From NCBI GenBank assembly GCA_024278555.1, contig JAJRSX010000083.1, positions 1-5,504 of the forward strand: a stretch of DNA of 5,504 bases. The letters are read 5' to 3'. Made by a program: the position numbers and the translations under genes. Below the pieces are notes generated by a model that made no database searches, was not told the DNA's origin, and saw only the letters and a list, made by a program, of their open reading frames with translations. How positions within the stretch are numbered: the first letter of the stretch is position 1; each line of letters opens with the position of its first letter. Shown here one piece after another: positions 1 through 5,289 of this stretch. Source of the DNA: a bacterium. Its GTDB lineage: Bacteria > CG2-30-53-67 > CG2-30-70-394.

Positions 1-150
1 CCCGAGGAGAAACCATGCCTGCCCGTCGTTTGGGTTTCCCTTGCAAACCTTGCGGAGCAGTACTTCCGCACGCCGAAAATCCCGATCTTGCAGAGCTTGG
101 ATCGCCTCCTCCTTCTTCCGTGAAAGGCTCCGAACCTTGGGTTTCATCAT
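1..150 (-). CDS. TPR-repeat protein, N-terminal fragment (runs off window edge)
   Basis: Reading the minus strand from an ATG at 150-148 gives 50 uninterrupted codons to the window edge, beginning MMKPKVRSLSRKKEEAIQAL. Residues about 10-42 have the helix-turn-helix pattern of a TPR unit (EEAIQAL, then FRRAEVLLRKV, then a Pro/Asn-rich turn). The next unit starts with AWFLLG. It aligns by eye with the N-terminus of the upstream sulfotransferase (GEAIALFRAGDLEGARRACR, ending WLLLG), so the two are probably paralogous. It lies 51 bp downstream of that gene's stop on the same strand and is probably in the same operon. The second ATG at 147-145 is an alternative start. The ribosome binding site is weak (GAGATGAG next to the ATG). 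An ATG at 155-153 is out of frame and hits a stop after two codons. Whether the missing C-terminus is a sulfotransferase, a glycosyltransferase or only TPRs cannot be seen. Confidence 0.75.
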   Translation of the reverse strand, partial: MMKPKVRSLSRKKEEAIQALQDRDFRRAEVLLRKVCKGNPNDGQAWFLLG

Positions 151-201
151 CTCATCTCACGGCGACGAAGGAAGCGTCTTCCTCCGGTTCGGCACCCCAG
201 G

Positions 202-1842
202 TCACGAGACCTCCTCTGCATAGCCGAAGGCCTCCACAAATTGCGACAAGGTATCCAGCACACCCTCCATCTCACCGCGATAGCTCCGCCACCGACCCAC
301 CGCCTGCCGGTAGATCGGCGAGGCGACACCGCTGTAGCTCGGCGTCCTCACCTCGTGCTCACCCGCCTGCTCGTAGAAGCGCAGGACGCGGTCGTCCCAC
401 GGAAGCCCAACGAACTCCAGCAGCGCACGCGCCCGCCCCTCCGGATCCGCCACGAGATCCTCGTAGCGCAGCTCGAAGAAGGGGTTGGTGATGAAGGAGC
501 GGTAGTGCATCCATAGCTCCATGACCGCCTTGTACAGGCGCGCCGTTCGCTCCAGATCGAGAAAGTTGACATTCGCCTGGTTCAGGTGAAAGGACTGCAT
601 GAAACAGCTCAGGCAGACGTCTCGCGGATCGCGGATCATCACCACCACCGGGGCTCGGGGGAAGAAGCGCAGGAGGTAGCCGAGGTCGATGATGTTGAGG
701 GGCAGCTTGTCCAGAAGCCTTTGCCCCTCACCCACGGGACCCACCATCTCGCCCACCAGCTCCCAGTAACGGCGGCGCACGCGGGTGAGCGCCTCCGGAG
801 CGACGTCACAGAGGTCCCACCCGGTCTCCAGGGGGCGGCCGAGGAGGCTCGGAAGCTCTCCCACCAGGCGGGCGAGAAGGGGTTGCTCGTCGTTCGCCGC
901 CGCCCCGGGATGCGACGCCAGGACCTGCTCCACGAGCGTCGTCCCCGAACGAGAAAAGCCGACCAGGAGCACCGGTGAGTCCACACCGTCATCCGGCTCC
1001 TCCGCCGCCCACCCCTGGGTAGTGTTCGCGTCGAAACAGATGCGGCGGTTGTCGATCACGTGAAAGATGTGGTCAACGTCCACCTTGTCGCGATCCACCG
1101 TCGCCTCCAGGGCCCGGTTCCCCGCCTCGAAGGCCGCGAATGCCTCGCTGTAGCGCCCCATACGATCGAGGACCTTGCCCAGGTCGGCACCCGCCGCCGC
1201 CCGCAGCTGCGGCGAGCTCTCCCCGGCGAGGATCCGCTCCAGCCCCTCCCGGGCCGCCTCCAGGTTCCCCGCCCGCCGGTCGATTCTCGCCAGCAGCAGC
1301 GCCGCCTGGAGGTGGCCGGGGTGGAGCGCCAGGGCCCCCTCCACCTCCACCCGCGCCTCGTCGAGCCGGTGCATCTGCTCGAGTGCCGCGGCGAGCTGCG
1401 CCCGGAGGTGCGCGGAGTCGGGAAAGAGGGCGATCGCCTCCCGCAGGGCCGCCTCGGCCTCGCGAAACCGCGCCAGTTTCAGGAGCGCCTCACCGAGGCC
1501 GTGATGGCAATCCTGGTGGTCCGCCTCCTTGGACAACCCGGCCTGGAAGGCCGCCACCGCCGGCCCGAACTGGAAGAGGTCCATATAGGTCCGGCCGAGG
1601 GCGGCGTCCGCATCCGCAGAGCCCGCATCCATCCCGGCGGCCCGGCGGAGGCTCAGGAGCGCCTCCTGGCGCTCACCCAAGCCGCGCTGGCAGAGGCCGA
1701 GGAGCAGCCACCCCTCCGCGTCCTCGGGCGACTCGGCACAGTGGCGCCGGCACGCGCGCCGGGCCCCCTCGAGGTCGCCCGCCCGAAAGAGGGCGATCGC
1801 CTCTCCCTTCCCGTCTACACCGCCGTTCACCGATCCCTCCAT
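202..1842 (-). CDS. TPR-domain sulfotransferase (Sulfotransfer_3-like), 546 aa
   Basis: Predicted cytoplasmic enzyme transferring a sulfuryl group from PAPS to an acceptor bound by its TPR array. Residues about 11-245 form seven TPR-like units with a regular 34-residue period (starts near 11, 42, 76, 110, 144, 178, 212). Residues about 289-545 are the sulfotransferase domain. The 5'-phosphosulfate loop is GFSRSGTTL (295-303), followed by EQVLASHP. DKLPLN is at 378-383, and the 3'-phosphate motif VVVMIRDPRDVCLSC is at 399-413. RYEDLVADP (459-467) and the C-terminal Y/W-rich helix (RWRSYRGEM) are also typical. Glu319 in the NDEQ segment could be the catalytic base, by analogy with tyrosylprotein sulfotransferases (inference). 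There is no signal peptide or membrane segment. I chose the ATG at 1842 because GAGGGAG lies just upstream and TPR-like sequence begins soon after. A GTG at 1992 would add 50 residues with no recognisable domain. The acceptor is unknown. The gene is divergent from the TPR-GT41 gene and upstream of another TPR gene. Confidence 0.93.
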   Translation of the reverse strand: MEGSVNGGVDGKGEAIALFRAGDLEGARRACRRHCAESPEDAEGWLLLGLCQRGLGERQEALLSLRRAAGMDAGSADADAALGRTYMDLFQFGPAVAAFQAGLSKEADHQDCHHGLGEALLKLARFREAEAALREAIALFPDSAHLRAQLAAALEQMHRLDEARVEVEGALALHPGHLQAALLLARIDRRAGNLEAAREGLERILAGESSPQLRAAAGADLGKVLDRMGRYSEAFAAFEAGNRALEATVDRDKVDVDHIFHVIDNRRICFDANTTQGWAAEEPDDGVDSPVLLVGFSRSGTTLVEQVLASHPGAAANDEQPLLARLVGELPSLLGRPLETGWDLCDVAPEALTRVRRRYWELVGEMVGPVGEGQRLLDKLPLNIIDLGYLLRFFPRAPVVVMIRDPRDVCLSCFMQSFHLNQANVNFLDLERTARLYKAVMELWMHYRSFITNPFFELRYEDLVADPEGRARALLEFVGLPWDDRVLRFYEQAGEHEVRTPSYSGVASPIYRQAVGRWRSYRGEMEGVLDTLSQFVEAFGYAEEVS

Positions 1843-2050
1843 GGCTCCCTCACTTTCTACGAAACGACCACCGACCACACCGAAAAGAGCAACGGCGGGT
1901 CGATCGCGACCGCGCCGTACGATACCGGCCGTGACACCACTCCCTCGCCGCCCTGGCACCGGATCCTCGGCAACCCTATCATCTTTCGTCACCCGGATCC
2001 CATCGACTTAGCGCGGCCGCGCCCTCGCGTACCTCTCTCACACGACCGCC
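1843..2050. other. Divergent intergenic region between the two TPR-enzyme genes
   Basis: These 208 bp separate the starts of the sulfotransferase (minus) and the GT41 gene (plus), so promoters for both should lie here. I found no convincing -35/-10 pair or correctly spaced -24/-12 element on either strand. An imperfect palindrome GGTCGATCGCGACC sits at 1898-1911, and two similar CGGATCC-containing stretches sit near 1962 and 1993. The 3' part is open in frame with the sulfotransferase from a GTG at 1992, so part of it could be coding if that start is used. Confidence 0.5.
1845..1851 (-). promoter_or_regulatory. Ribosome binding site of the sulfotransferase gene
   Basis: The minus strand reads GTGAGGGAGCC directly before the ATG at 1842. 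The GAGG core is about five bases from the start. This purine-rich stretch decides between the 1842 start and the longer GTG start at 1992, which has nothing comparable. Confidence 0.6.
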
Positions 2051-3727
2051 ATGGCCAGGACCTCCCCCCGCCTCCAGCGGCGCAAGCAGCAGGCGCTCCA
2101 GCTCCTGCGCCAGGGGAGCTATCCGGAGGCGGCGAGCCGGCTCACGGCCCTCTGCACCAAGCTCCCACGCGACCCCGACCTGTACGGCGCCCTCGGCCGG
2201 GCATGCACTCACCTCGGCCGTCTCGACGACGCCGTGGCCAGCTACCGCCGCGCGGTGAAGCTCCTCCCGCGCCACTGGAAGCCCCACGCCGACCTCGCCT
2301 GGGCCCTCCATCTGGTGGGTCGCGAGGAGGAGGCCGTGGATCAGGGCCGGGAAGCCGCGCGTATCGAGCCGGACCGCGCCGACCTCTGGGACAACCTCGG
2401 GATCTACCTCTGCGCCCAGGGCCGCATCGACGAGGCCATCGACCACCACCGCAGGGCACTGGAGCGCGATCCGGGGTTCTACCGCGCCCGCTCCAACCTC
2501 CTCCTCACCCTCCATTATCAGAACGAGGTCGACCCGGCGGCGCTCCTCGCCGAGCACCGCACATGGGGCGAGCGCCACACCCTGCCCTCGCCGCACCCTC
2601 CACACCGCAACCGCCCCGACCCCGACCGCCGCCTGCGCGTCGCCTACCTCTCCGCCGACCTCAGGACCCACTCCGTCGCCTACTTCCTGGAGCCCATCCT
2701 CACCCACCACGACCCCGAGGAGATCGAGGTGTGGTGCTACTCCACCCGCCCCGGAGGCGATGCCACCACCGCGCGCCTCCAGGATGGAGGCCACCGCTGG
2801 CGTGGGCTCGCCGGCCAGCCCGCGGAGGCGATCGCCCGCCAGATCCACGCGGACCGCGTCGACATCCTGGTGGAGCTAGGAGGCCACACGAGCAGCGAGA
2901 TCCTCCGGGCGTGCTCCCTCGGCCCCGCCCCGGTGCAGGTAACCTACCTCGGCTACCCCGACACCACGGGGGTGCCCGCCATCGACTATCGGCTCGTCGA
3001 CGGCACCACCGACCCCCCGGGATCGGACCGGTGGGCGACGGAGGAGCTCGTACGCCTCCCAGGCTGCTTCCTCTGCTACCAGCCCTCGCCCGAGGCGCCG
3101 GAGCCGGCGCCGCTGCCGGCAGGACGGAAGGGACATGTTTCCTTCGGCTCCTTCAACAACCTGGCGAAGATCAACGAGGGGGTCATCGCCCTCTGGGCCG
3201 AGGTGGTGCTCGCCGTCCCGGGGGCTCGGCTCCTGGTCAAGAACCCCTCCCTGGACGACCCCGCCACCCGTGACCGCTACGCCCGCCTCTTTCAGGAGCA
3301 CGGCCTCTCCGCACGGCAGGTCGAGCTGCGCGGCCGCCTCGATCGGGTCGCCGACCACCTCGCCCTCTACGGCGAGGTGGACATCGCCCTCGACACCTTC
3401 CCCTACAACGGCACCACCACCACCTGCGAGGCCCTCTGGCAGGGTGTCCCCGTGGTCACCCTCGCGGGCACACCCCACATGGCGCGCGTCGGCGCAAGCC
3501 TCCTGCAAGAAGCCGGCCTGGAGGAGTGGGTGGCGGAGCGCCCGCAGGACTACGTGGCCACGGCGGTCCGCTGGGCCGCCGACCTCGACCGGCTCGCCCA
3601 CCTCCGTGCCACCCTGCGCGAGCGGCTGCGCAACTTCCCCCTCCTCGACGGCGACGACTTCACCCGCCGCCTCGAGGCGACCTACCGCGACCTGTGGCGG
3701 CGGTGGTGCACCGAGACGACGGATTGA
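2051..3727 (+). CDS. TPR-domain GT41 glycosyltransferase (OGT/SPINDLY-like), 558 aa
   Basis: Predicted cytoplasmic O-linked glycosyltransferase of family GT41, relatives of which move GlcNAc or fucose from a nucleotide sugar to Ser/Thr of proteins. Residues about 8-143 contain four 34-residue TPR units. A fifth linker unit (RARSNLLLTLHYQ, 145-157) is characteristic of the SPINDLY group. The catalytic part spans about 194-556. It shows RLRVAYLSADLRTHSVAYFL (194-213), with His207 at the position of the conserved OGT active-site His, and DILVELGGHT (271-280). VQVTYLGYPDTTG (295-307) and FGSFNNLAKIN (365-375) follow, with Lys373 matching the OGT nucleotide-binding lysine. DIALDTFPYNGTTTTCEALW (444-463) binds the donor. 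No signal peptide is visible. The ATG at 2051 is the only start before an in-frame TAG at 2009, although it has no clear Shine-Dalgarno sequence. Donor and acceptor are unknown. The neighbouring TPR-sulfotransferase suggests a shared modification pathway. Confidence 0.94.
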   Translation: MARTSPRLQRRKQQALQLLRQGSYPEAASRLTALCTKLPRDPDLYGALGRACTHLGRLDDAVASYRRAVKLLPRHWKPHADLAWALHLVGREEEAVDQGREAARIEPDRADLWDNLGIYLCAQGRIDEAIDHHRRALERDPGFYRARSNLLLTLHYQNEVDPAALLAEHRTWGERHTLPSPHPPHRNRPDPDRRLRVAYLSADLRTHSVAYFLEPILTHHDPEEIEVWCYSTRPGGDATTARLQDGGHRWRGLAGQPAEAIARQIHADRVDILVELGGHTSSEILRACSLGPAPVQVTYLGYPDTTGVPAIDYRLVDGTTDPPGSDRWATEELVRLPGCFLCYQPSPEAPEPAPLPAGRKGHVSFGSFNNLAKINEGVIALWAEVVLAVPGARLLVKNPSLDDPATRDRYARLFQEHGLSARQVELRGRLDRVADHLALYGEVDIALDTFPYNGTTTTCEALWQGVPVVTLAGTPHMARVGASLLQEAGLEEWVAERPQDYVATAVRWAADLDRLAHLRATLRERLRNFPLLDGDDFTRRLEATYRDLWRRWCTETTD

Positions 3728-3983
3728 AGCCGCCTTCTCGCATCGAACCGCCCCCTCCGCCCCCTGCAAACCACCGCCCGCTCCCCACCCGAGAGGGGGG
3801 CGCCCCCATCCGGCCGCATCCGCGGTTCCAACAGCGGTCCCGAGGGGGAGCCACGGATGGCCACAGCCGCAGACAGATCTCCCTCCCGCAACCCCCGTGG
3901 CTCCACGTCGCCCCGTGGCCACTCACCCCGTTCGGAGCCATCGGGGATACCCCCCTCCTGCCGCCCCCACCACTCGTGCCCCG
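3728..3983. other. GC-rich spacer, no convincing gene
   Basis: About 250 bp between the GT41 stop and the terminator of the convergent PEP-CTERM gene. The plus strand is markedly C-rich. Reading frames here give only Pro/Arg/His-rich low-complexity translations with no family resemblance. It holds an inverted repeat, GGAGCCACGG (3847-3856) with CCGTGGCTCC (3895-3904), enclosing 38 bases. A loopless palindrome GGGGGCGCCCCC lies at 3796-3807. No plus-strand terminator with a T-tract is visible for the GT41 gene. Confidence 0.6.
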
Positions 3984-4024
3984 GTGCAAACGCAAAGAGG
4001 CGCCCGGGTCGCCCCGGGCGCCTC
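3984..4024 (-). terminator. Rho-independent terminator of the PEP-CTERM gene
   Basis: A perfect 12-bp GC-rich stem, GAGGCGCCCGGG (3997-4008) with CCCGGGCGCCTC (4013-4024), closes a 4-base loop. On the minus strand it is followed by TTTGCGTTTG, a moderately T-rich tail. It starts 33 bp downstream of the PEP-CTERM stop codon. On the plus strand no T-tract follows, so intrinsic termination of convergent GT41 transcripts here is less likely. Confidence 0.8.
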
Positions 4025-4057
4025 CGTGATCGTCAGCCGATCAGGCTGTCGCCCCGA

Positions 4058-4618
4058 TTACGCCATGAACTTCCGGCGCAGCCCCACGAGGCCGAGGAGG
4101 CTGGAGCCCACGAGGGCCATGGACATGGGCTCGGGAACGGCAGTGAGGTTGACCGTCCCCGCGAAGCACGGCGAGAAGCCGGTGAACGGGCCCGCGGTCA
4201 TCTTGGTCCCGGGGATGCCGTCGGCGTCGGAGTCCAGGGTGGTGAAGGTGGAGTCGATGCCATTGCCGTTGTCGGTGATGTCGGCAACCACGACCACCGG
4301 GATGCTGGTGGTGGCGCCCCAGTCGAAGGGAGCCTGCGAGGTGTAGGTGCCATCACCGTTGTCGACGAGAGTCGCGTCGTGAGCCGACCACAAGAAGCCG
4401 AAGAAGGGCGTCGGCGAGGTCAGGTTGTTGGTGACGGCGCCGGGCACCATCGTGCCGGTGACCACGGCGGAGCCTCCCACGACCGCGCCGGTCGGGTCGT
4501 ACATGGTGAACGTGCCGCTAAAGGCACCGGTGCCGGTCAGCCCGGCGGTACCCGCCTGCGCGCCCGCCGCCATGCCCATAACGAAGGCGACTGTTGCCAA
4601 ACTCTTGATCCACTTCAT
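4058..4618 (-). CDS. PEP-CTERM sorting-domain protein, 186 aa
   Basis: A secreted protein predicted to be processed by an exosortase (EpsH/XrtA type) and released to, or anchored at, the outer surface. Residues 1-22 are a signal peptide (MKWIKS basic start, hydrophobic core, AQA before the predicted cut). Residues 161-164 are VPEP. A hydrophobic segment (about 165-180) and a basic RRKFMA tail complete the tripartite PEP-CTERM signal. The mature part (about 23-160) is rich in Gly, Thr, Ser and Val and very poor in Lys and Arg. It has Asp/Gly-rich turns (DNGDGTY near 86-92; DSDADGIPG at 129-137) that could bind calcium, and a single Cys at 151. The start is set by the signal peptide and the excellent ribosome binding site. 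The frame stays open 24 codons further upstream, but that stretch hides the signal peptide and is unlikely. The gene is a single unit with its own promoter and terminator. No exosortase gene lies in the window. The specific role is unknown; PEP-CTERM proteins generally accompany exopolysaccharide, biofilm or floc formation. Confidence 0.93.
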   Translation of the reverse strand: MKWIKSLATVAFVMGMAAGAQAGTAGLTGTGAFSGTFTMYDPTGAVVGGSAVVTGTMVPGAVTNNLTSPTPFFGFLWSAHDATLVDNGDGTYTSQAPFDWGATTSIPVVVVADITDNGNGIDSTFTTLDSDADGIPGTKMTAGPFTGFSPCFAGTVNLTAVPEPMSMALVGSSLLGLVGLRRKFMA

Positions 4619-4624
4619 AGTACT

Positions 4625-4632
4625 ACCTCCCT
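4625..4632 (-). promoter_or_regulatory. Strong ribosome binding site of the PEP-CTERM gene
   Basis: The minus strand reads AGGGAGGT, then six bases, then ATG at 4618. This near-consensus Shine-Dalgarno sequence fixes the start at the signal peptide rather than at the upstream in-frame ATG at 4690. Confidence 0.85.
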
Positions 4633-4641
4633 CTGCAGAGG
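4630..4641 (-). promoter_or_regulatory. Palindrome touching the ribosome binding site in the leader
   Basis: CCTCTGCAGAGG is a perfect 12-bp palindrome. In the transcript it could form a 4-bp hairpin whose 3' arm overlaps the first bases of the AGGGAGGT Shine-Dalgarno sequence. The stem is short, so any effect on translation is uncertain. Another small hairpin (CCAGG/CCTGG) lies further up the leader near 4660-4675. Confidence 0.3.
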
Positions 4642-4751
4642 AGTTAAAATTGAGAACCCAGGACCACCCTGGATCCCCGAAGCTTGCCAAAGTTGAGTTT
4701 CCCCCTCAGGGTCCGCCCGCCTCCAGCGCACAACAAACTTGATTGGGGTAT

Positions 4752-4767
4752 AGCAATTCCGATGCCA
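4752..4767 (-). promoter_or_regulatory. Sigma-54 (-24/-12) promoter of the PEP-CTERM gene
   Basis: The minus strand reads TGGCATCGGAATTGCT, matching the RpoN pattern TGGCAY-N5-TTGCW with GG and GC dinucleotides at the correct spacing. The predicted transcription start is near 4741, giving a leader of about 120 bases. PEP-CTERM genes are known to be under RpoN and PrsK/PrsR control in floc-forming Zoogloea. The IHF-like site and upstream dyads support an enhancer-dependent promoter. The transcription start itself is inferred. Confidence 0.72.
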
Positions 4768-4819
4768 GACCCGCCACGCTGGGTCATACTTTCGTCATGA
4801 TATCCGTTTTTTCCTGCTA

Positions 4820-4832
4820 TATCAATATCTTA
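4820..4832 (+). promoter_or_regulatory. IHF-like binding site
   Basis: TATCAATATCTTA fits the IHF consensus WATCAR-N4-TTR at every defined position and sits in an AT-rich stretch of otherwise GC-rich DNA. It lies about 80-90 bp upstream of the predicted start, between the -24/-12 element and the dyad sites. This is where IHF typically bends DNA to bring a sigma-54 activator to the polymerase. Short degenerate consensus, so moderate confidence. Confidence 0.5.
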
Positions 4833-4877
4833 GGCCACCTCCACCGCCCTCGACCGGGAAAATCGGGCCGCGGCGCG

Positions 4878-4892
4878 GTCTCAGGAAGAGAC
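4878..4892. promoter_or_regulatory. Dyad operator copy 1 (promoter-proximal)
   Basis: GTCTCAGGAAGAGAC: perfect GTCTC/GAGAC arms around five bases. One of three copies of the consensus GTCTCA-N3-TGAGAC upstream of the PEP-CTERM promoter, centred about 144 bp upstream of the predicted start. Proposed activator-binding site (inference). Confidence 0.45.
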
Positions 4893-4976
4893 AACATTTT
4901 TTACACACCCGCCAAGTTGGCTGATTCGACGTGAGAGATCCTGCGATAACCGCTTACGGAATAATGGTTTTTCCAA

Positions 4977-4991
4977 TTCTCAAAATGAGAC
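4977..4991. promoter_or_regulatory. Dyad operator copy 2
   Basis: TTCTCAAAATGAGAC: TCTCA-N3-TGAGA with one mismatch in the outer arm relative to GTCTCA-N3-TGAGAC. Its centre is 23 bp, about two helical turns, from copy 3, as expected for paired dimers of one regulator on the same DNA face. Confidence 0.5.
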
Positions 4992-4999
4992 CCCGGACT

Positions 5000-5014
5000 G
5001 TCTCACTCTGAGAT
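5000..5014. promoter_or_regulatory. Dyad operator copy 3
   Basis: GTCTCACTCTGAGAT: TCTCA-N3-TGAGA again, with only the outermost base off. It lies about 266 bp upstream of the predicted start, within the usual range for sigma-54 enhancer sites. It is followed directly by a separate 6-bp hairpin (GGTGGT/ACCACC, 5015-5031). Confidence 0.5.
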
Positions 5015-5194
5015 GGTGGTTTTTCACCACCCTGTGGGCGGCTGCGCCGTCCACAAGAGGCGGCCGCCACGCGCCCGCCAAATACGACGTAACCATTTGT
5101 CGTAACAAGAGGTTATCCCGAGGAGATGGCCCGGCGCGGAGACCGCCCCGCGCACCGCACCCCCTGCCGCCCGGCGCCACGGGCCCGATGAAAT
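5015..5194. other. Non-coding stretch with small inverted repeats
   Basis: No gene is supported here. It contains a hairpin GGTGGT-TTTTC-ACCACC (5015-5031) lacking a T-tract on either side. An inverted repeat TACGAC/GTCGTA (5083-5088 and 5099-5104) encloses GTAACCATTT, a motif resembling the GTTACCATT core of the direct repeats that follow. The rest is very GC-rich. Confidence 0.5.
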
Positions 5195-5247
5195 GGAAAC
5201 CGGAGTTACCATTAAAACCCGCCCAAACGGAAACTGGAGTTACCATT
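5195..5247. repeat. Two direct repeats, GGAAACYGGAGTTACCATT
   Basis: The 19-bp unit occurs at 5195-5213 and 5229-5247 with a single C/T difference, start to start 34 bp. The spacer (TAAAACCCGCCCAAAC) is unlike the unit. The copies look like a dispersed intergenic repeat or remnants of mobile-element ends; no transposase is present. Confidence 0.7.
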
Positions 5248-5264
5248 TATCCGTGGGGGGAAAA

Positions 5265-5289
5265 CCACGAAGGGCACGAAGACCGCGAA
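5265..5289. repeat. Nine-base periodic intergenic repeat
   Basis: Units CACGAAGGG, CACGAAGAC, CGCGAAG recur with a nine-base period. I recognise this ACCACGAAG-type sequence as a common intergenic repeat in many bacteria. Its translation (HEGHEDREG) is an artefact of the period. Function unknown. Confidence 0.6.

Noticed and set aside
1954-1972. Possible plus-strand sigma-54 promoter, TGGCAC followed by GGCAA, before the GT41 gene
   Set aside because: After TGGCAC-N5 the required TTGC is absent; the next GC-containing element is several bases too far away.
1843-1992. A 50-codon N-terminal extension of the sulfotransferase from GTG 1992
   Set aside because: It lacks a ribosome binding site and recognisable domain, and the ATG at 1842 has a good purine-rich site and leads into the TPRs.
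1060-3273. A 737-codon open frame on the plus strand
   Set aside because: It lies antisense to the sulfotransferase and out of frame with the GT41 gene. The translation is Pro/Arg/His/Gly-rich low complexity with no domain, which is normal for off-frames in GC-rich DNA.
3796-3807. Palindrome GGGGGCGCCCCC as a terminator of the GT41 gene
   Set aside because: It has no loop between the arms and no T-tract, so it could form only a very short hairpin. Probably a by-product of the GC-rich spacer.
2876-3922. A 348-codon minus-strand open frame opposite the GT41 gene
   Set aside because: Gly/Val/Glu-rich translation without motifs, fully overlapped by a gene with clear catalytic motifs. Another GC-driven shadow frame.
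5015-5031. Hairpin GGTGGT-TTTTC-ACCACC as a terminator
   Set aside because: No T-tract follows on either strand, the stem is only 6 bp, and no gene ends next to it.
4980-5246. An 88-codon minus-strand open frame
   Set aside because: It spans the dyad sites, hairpins and repeats, and has no domain or ribosome binding site.
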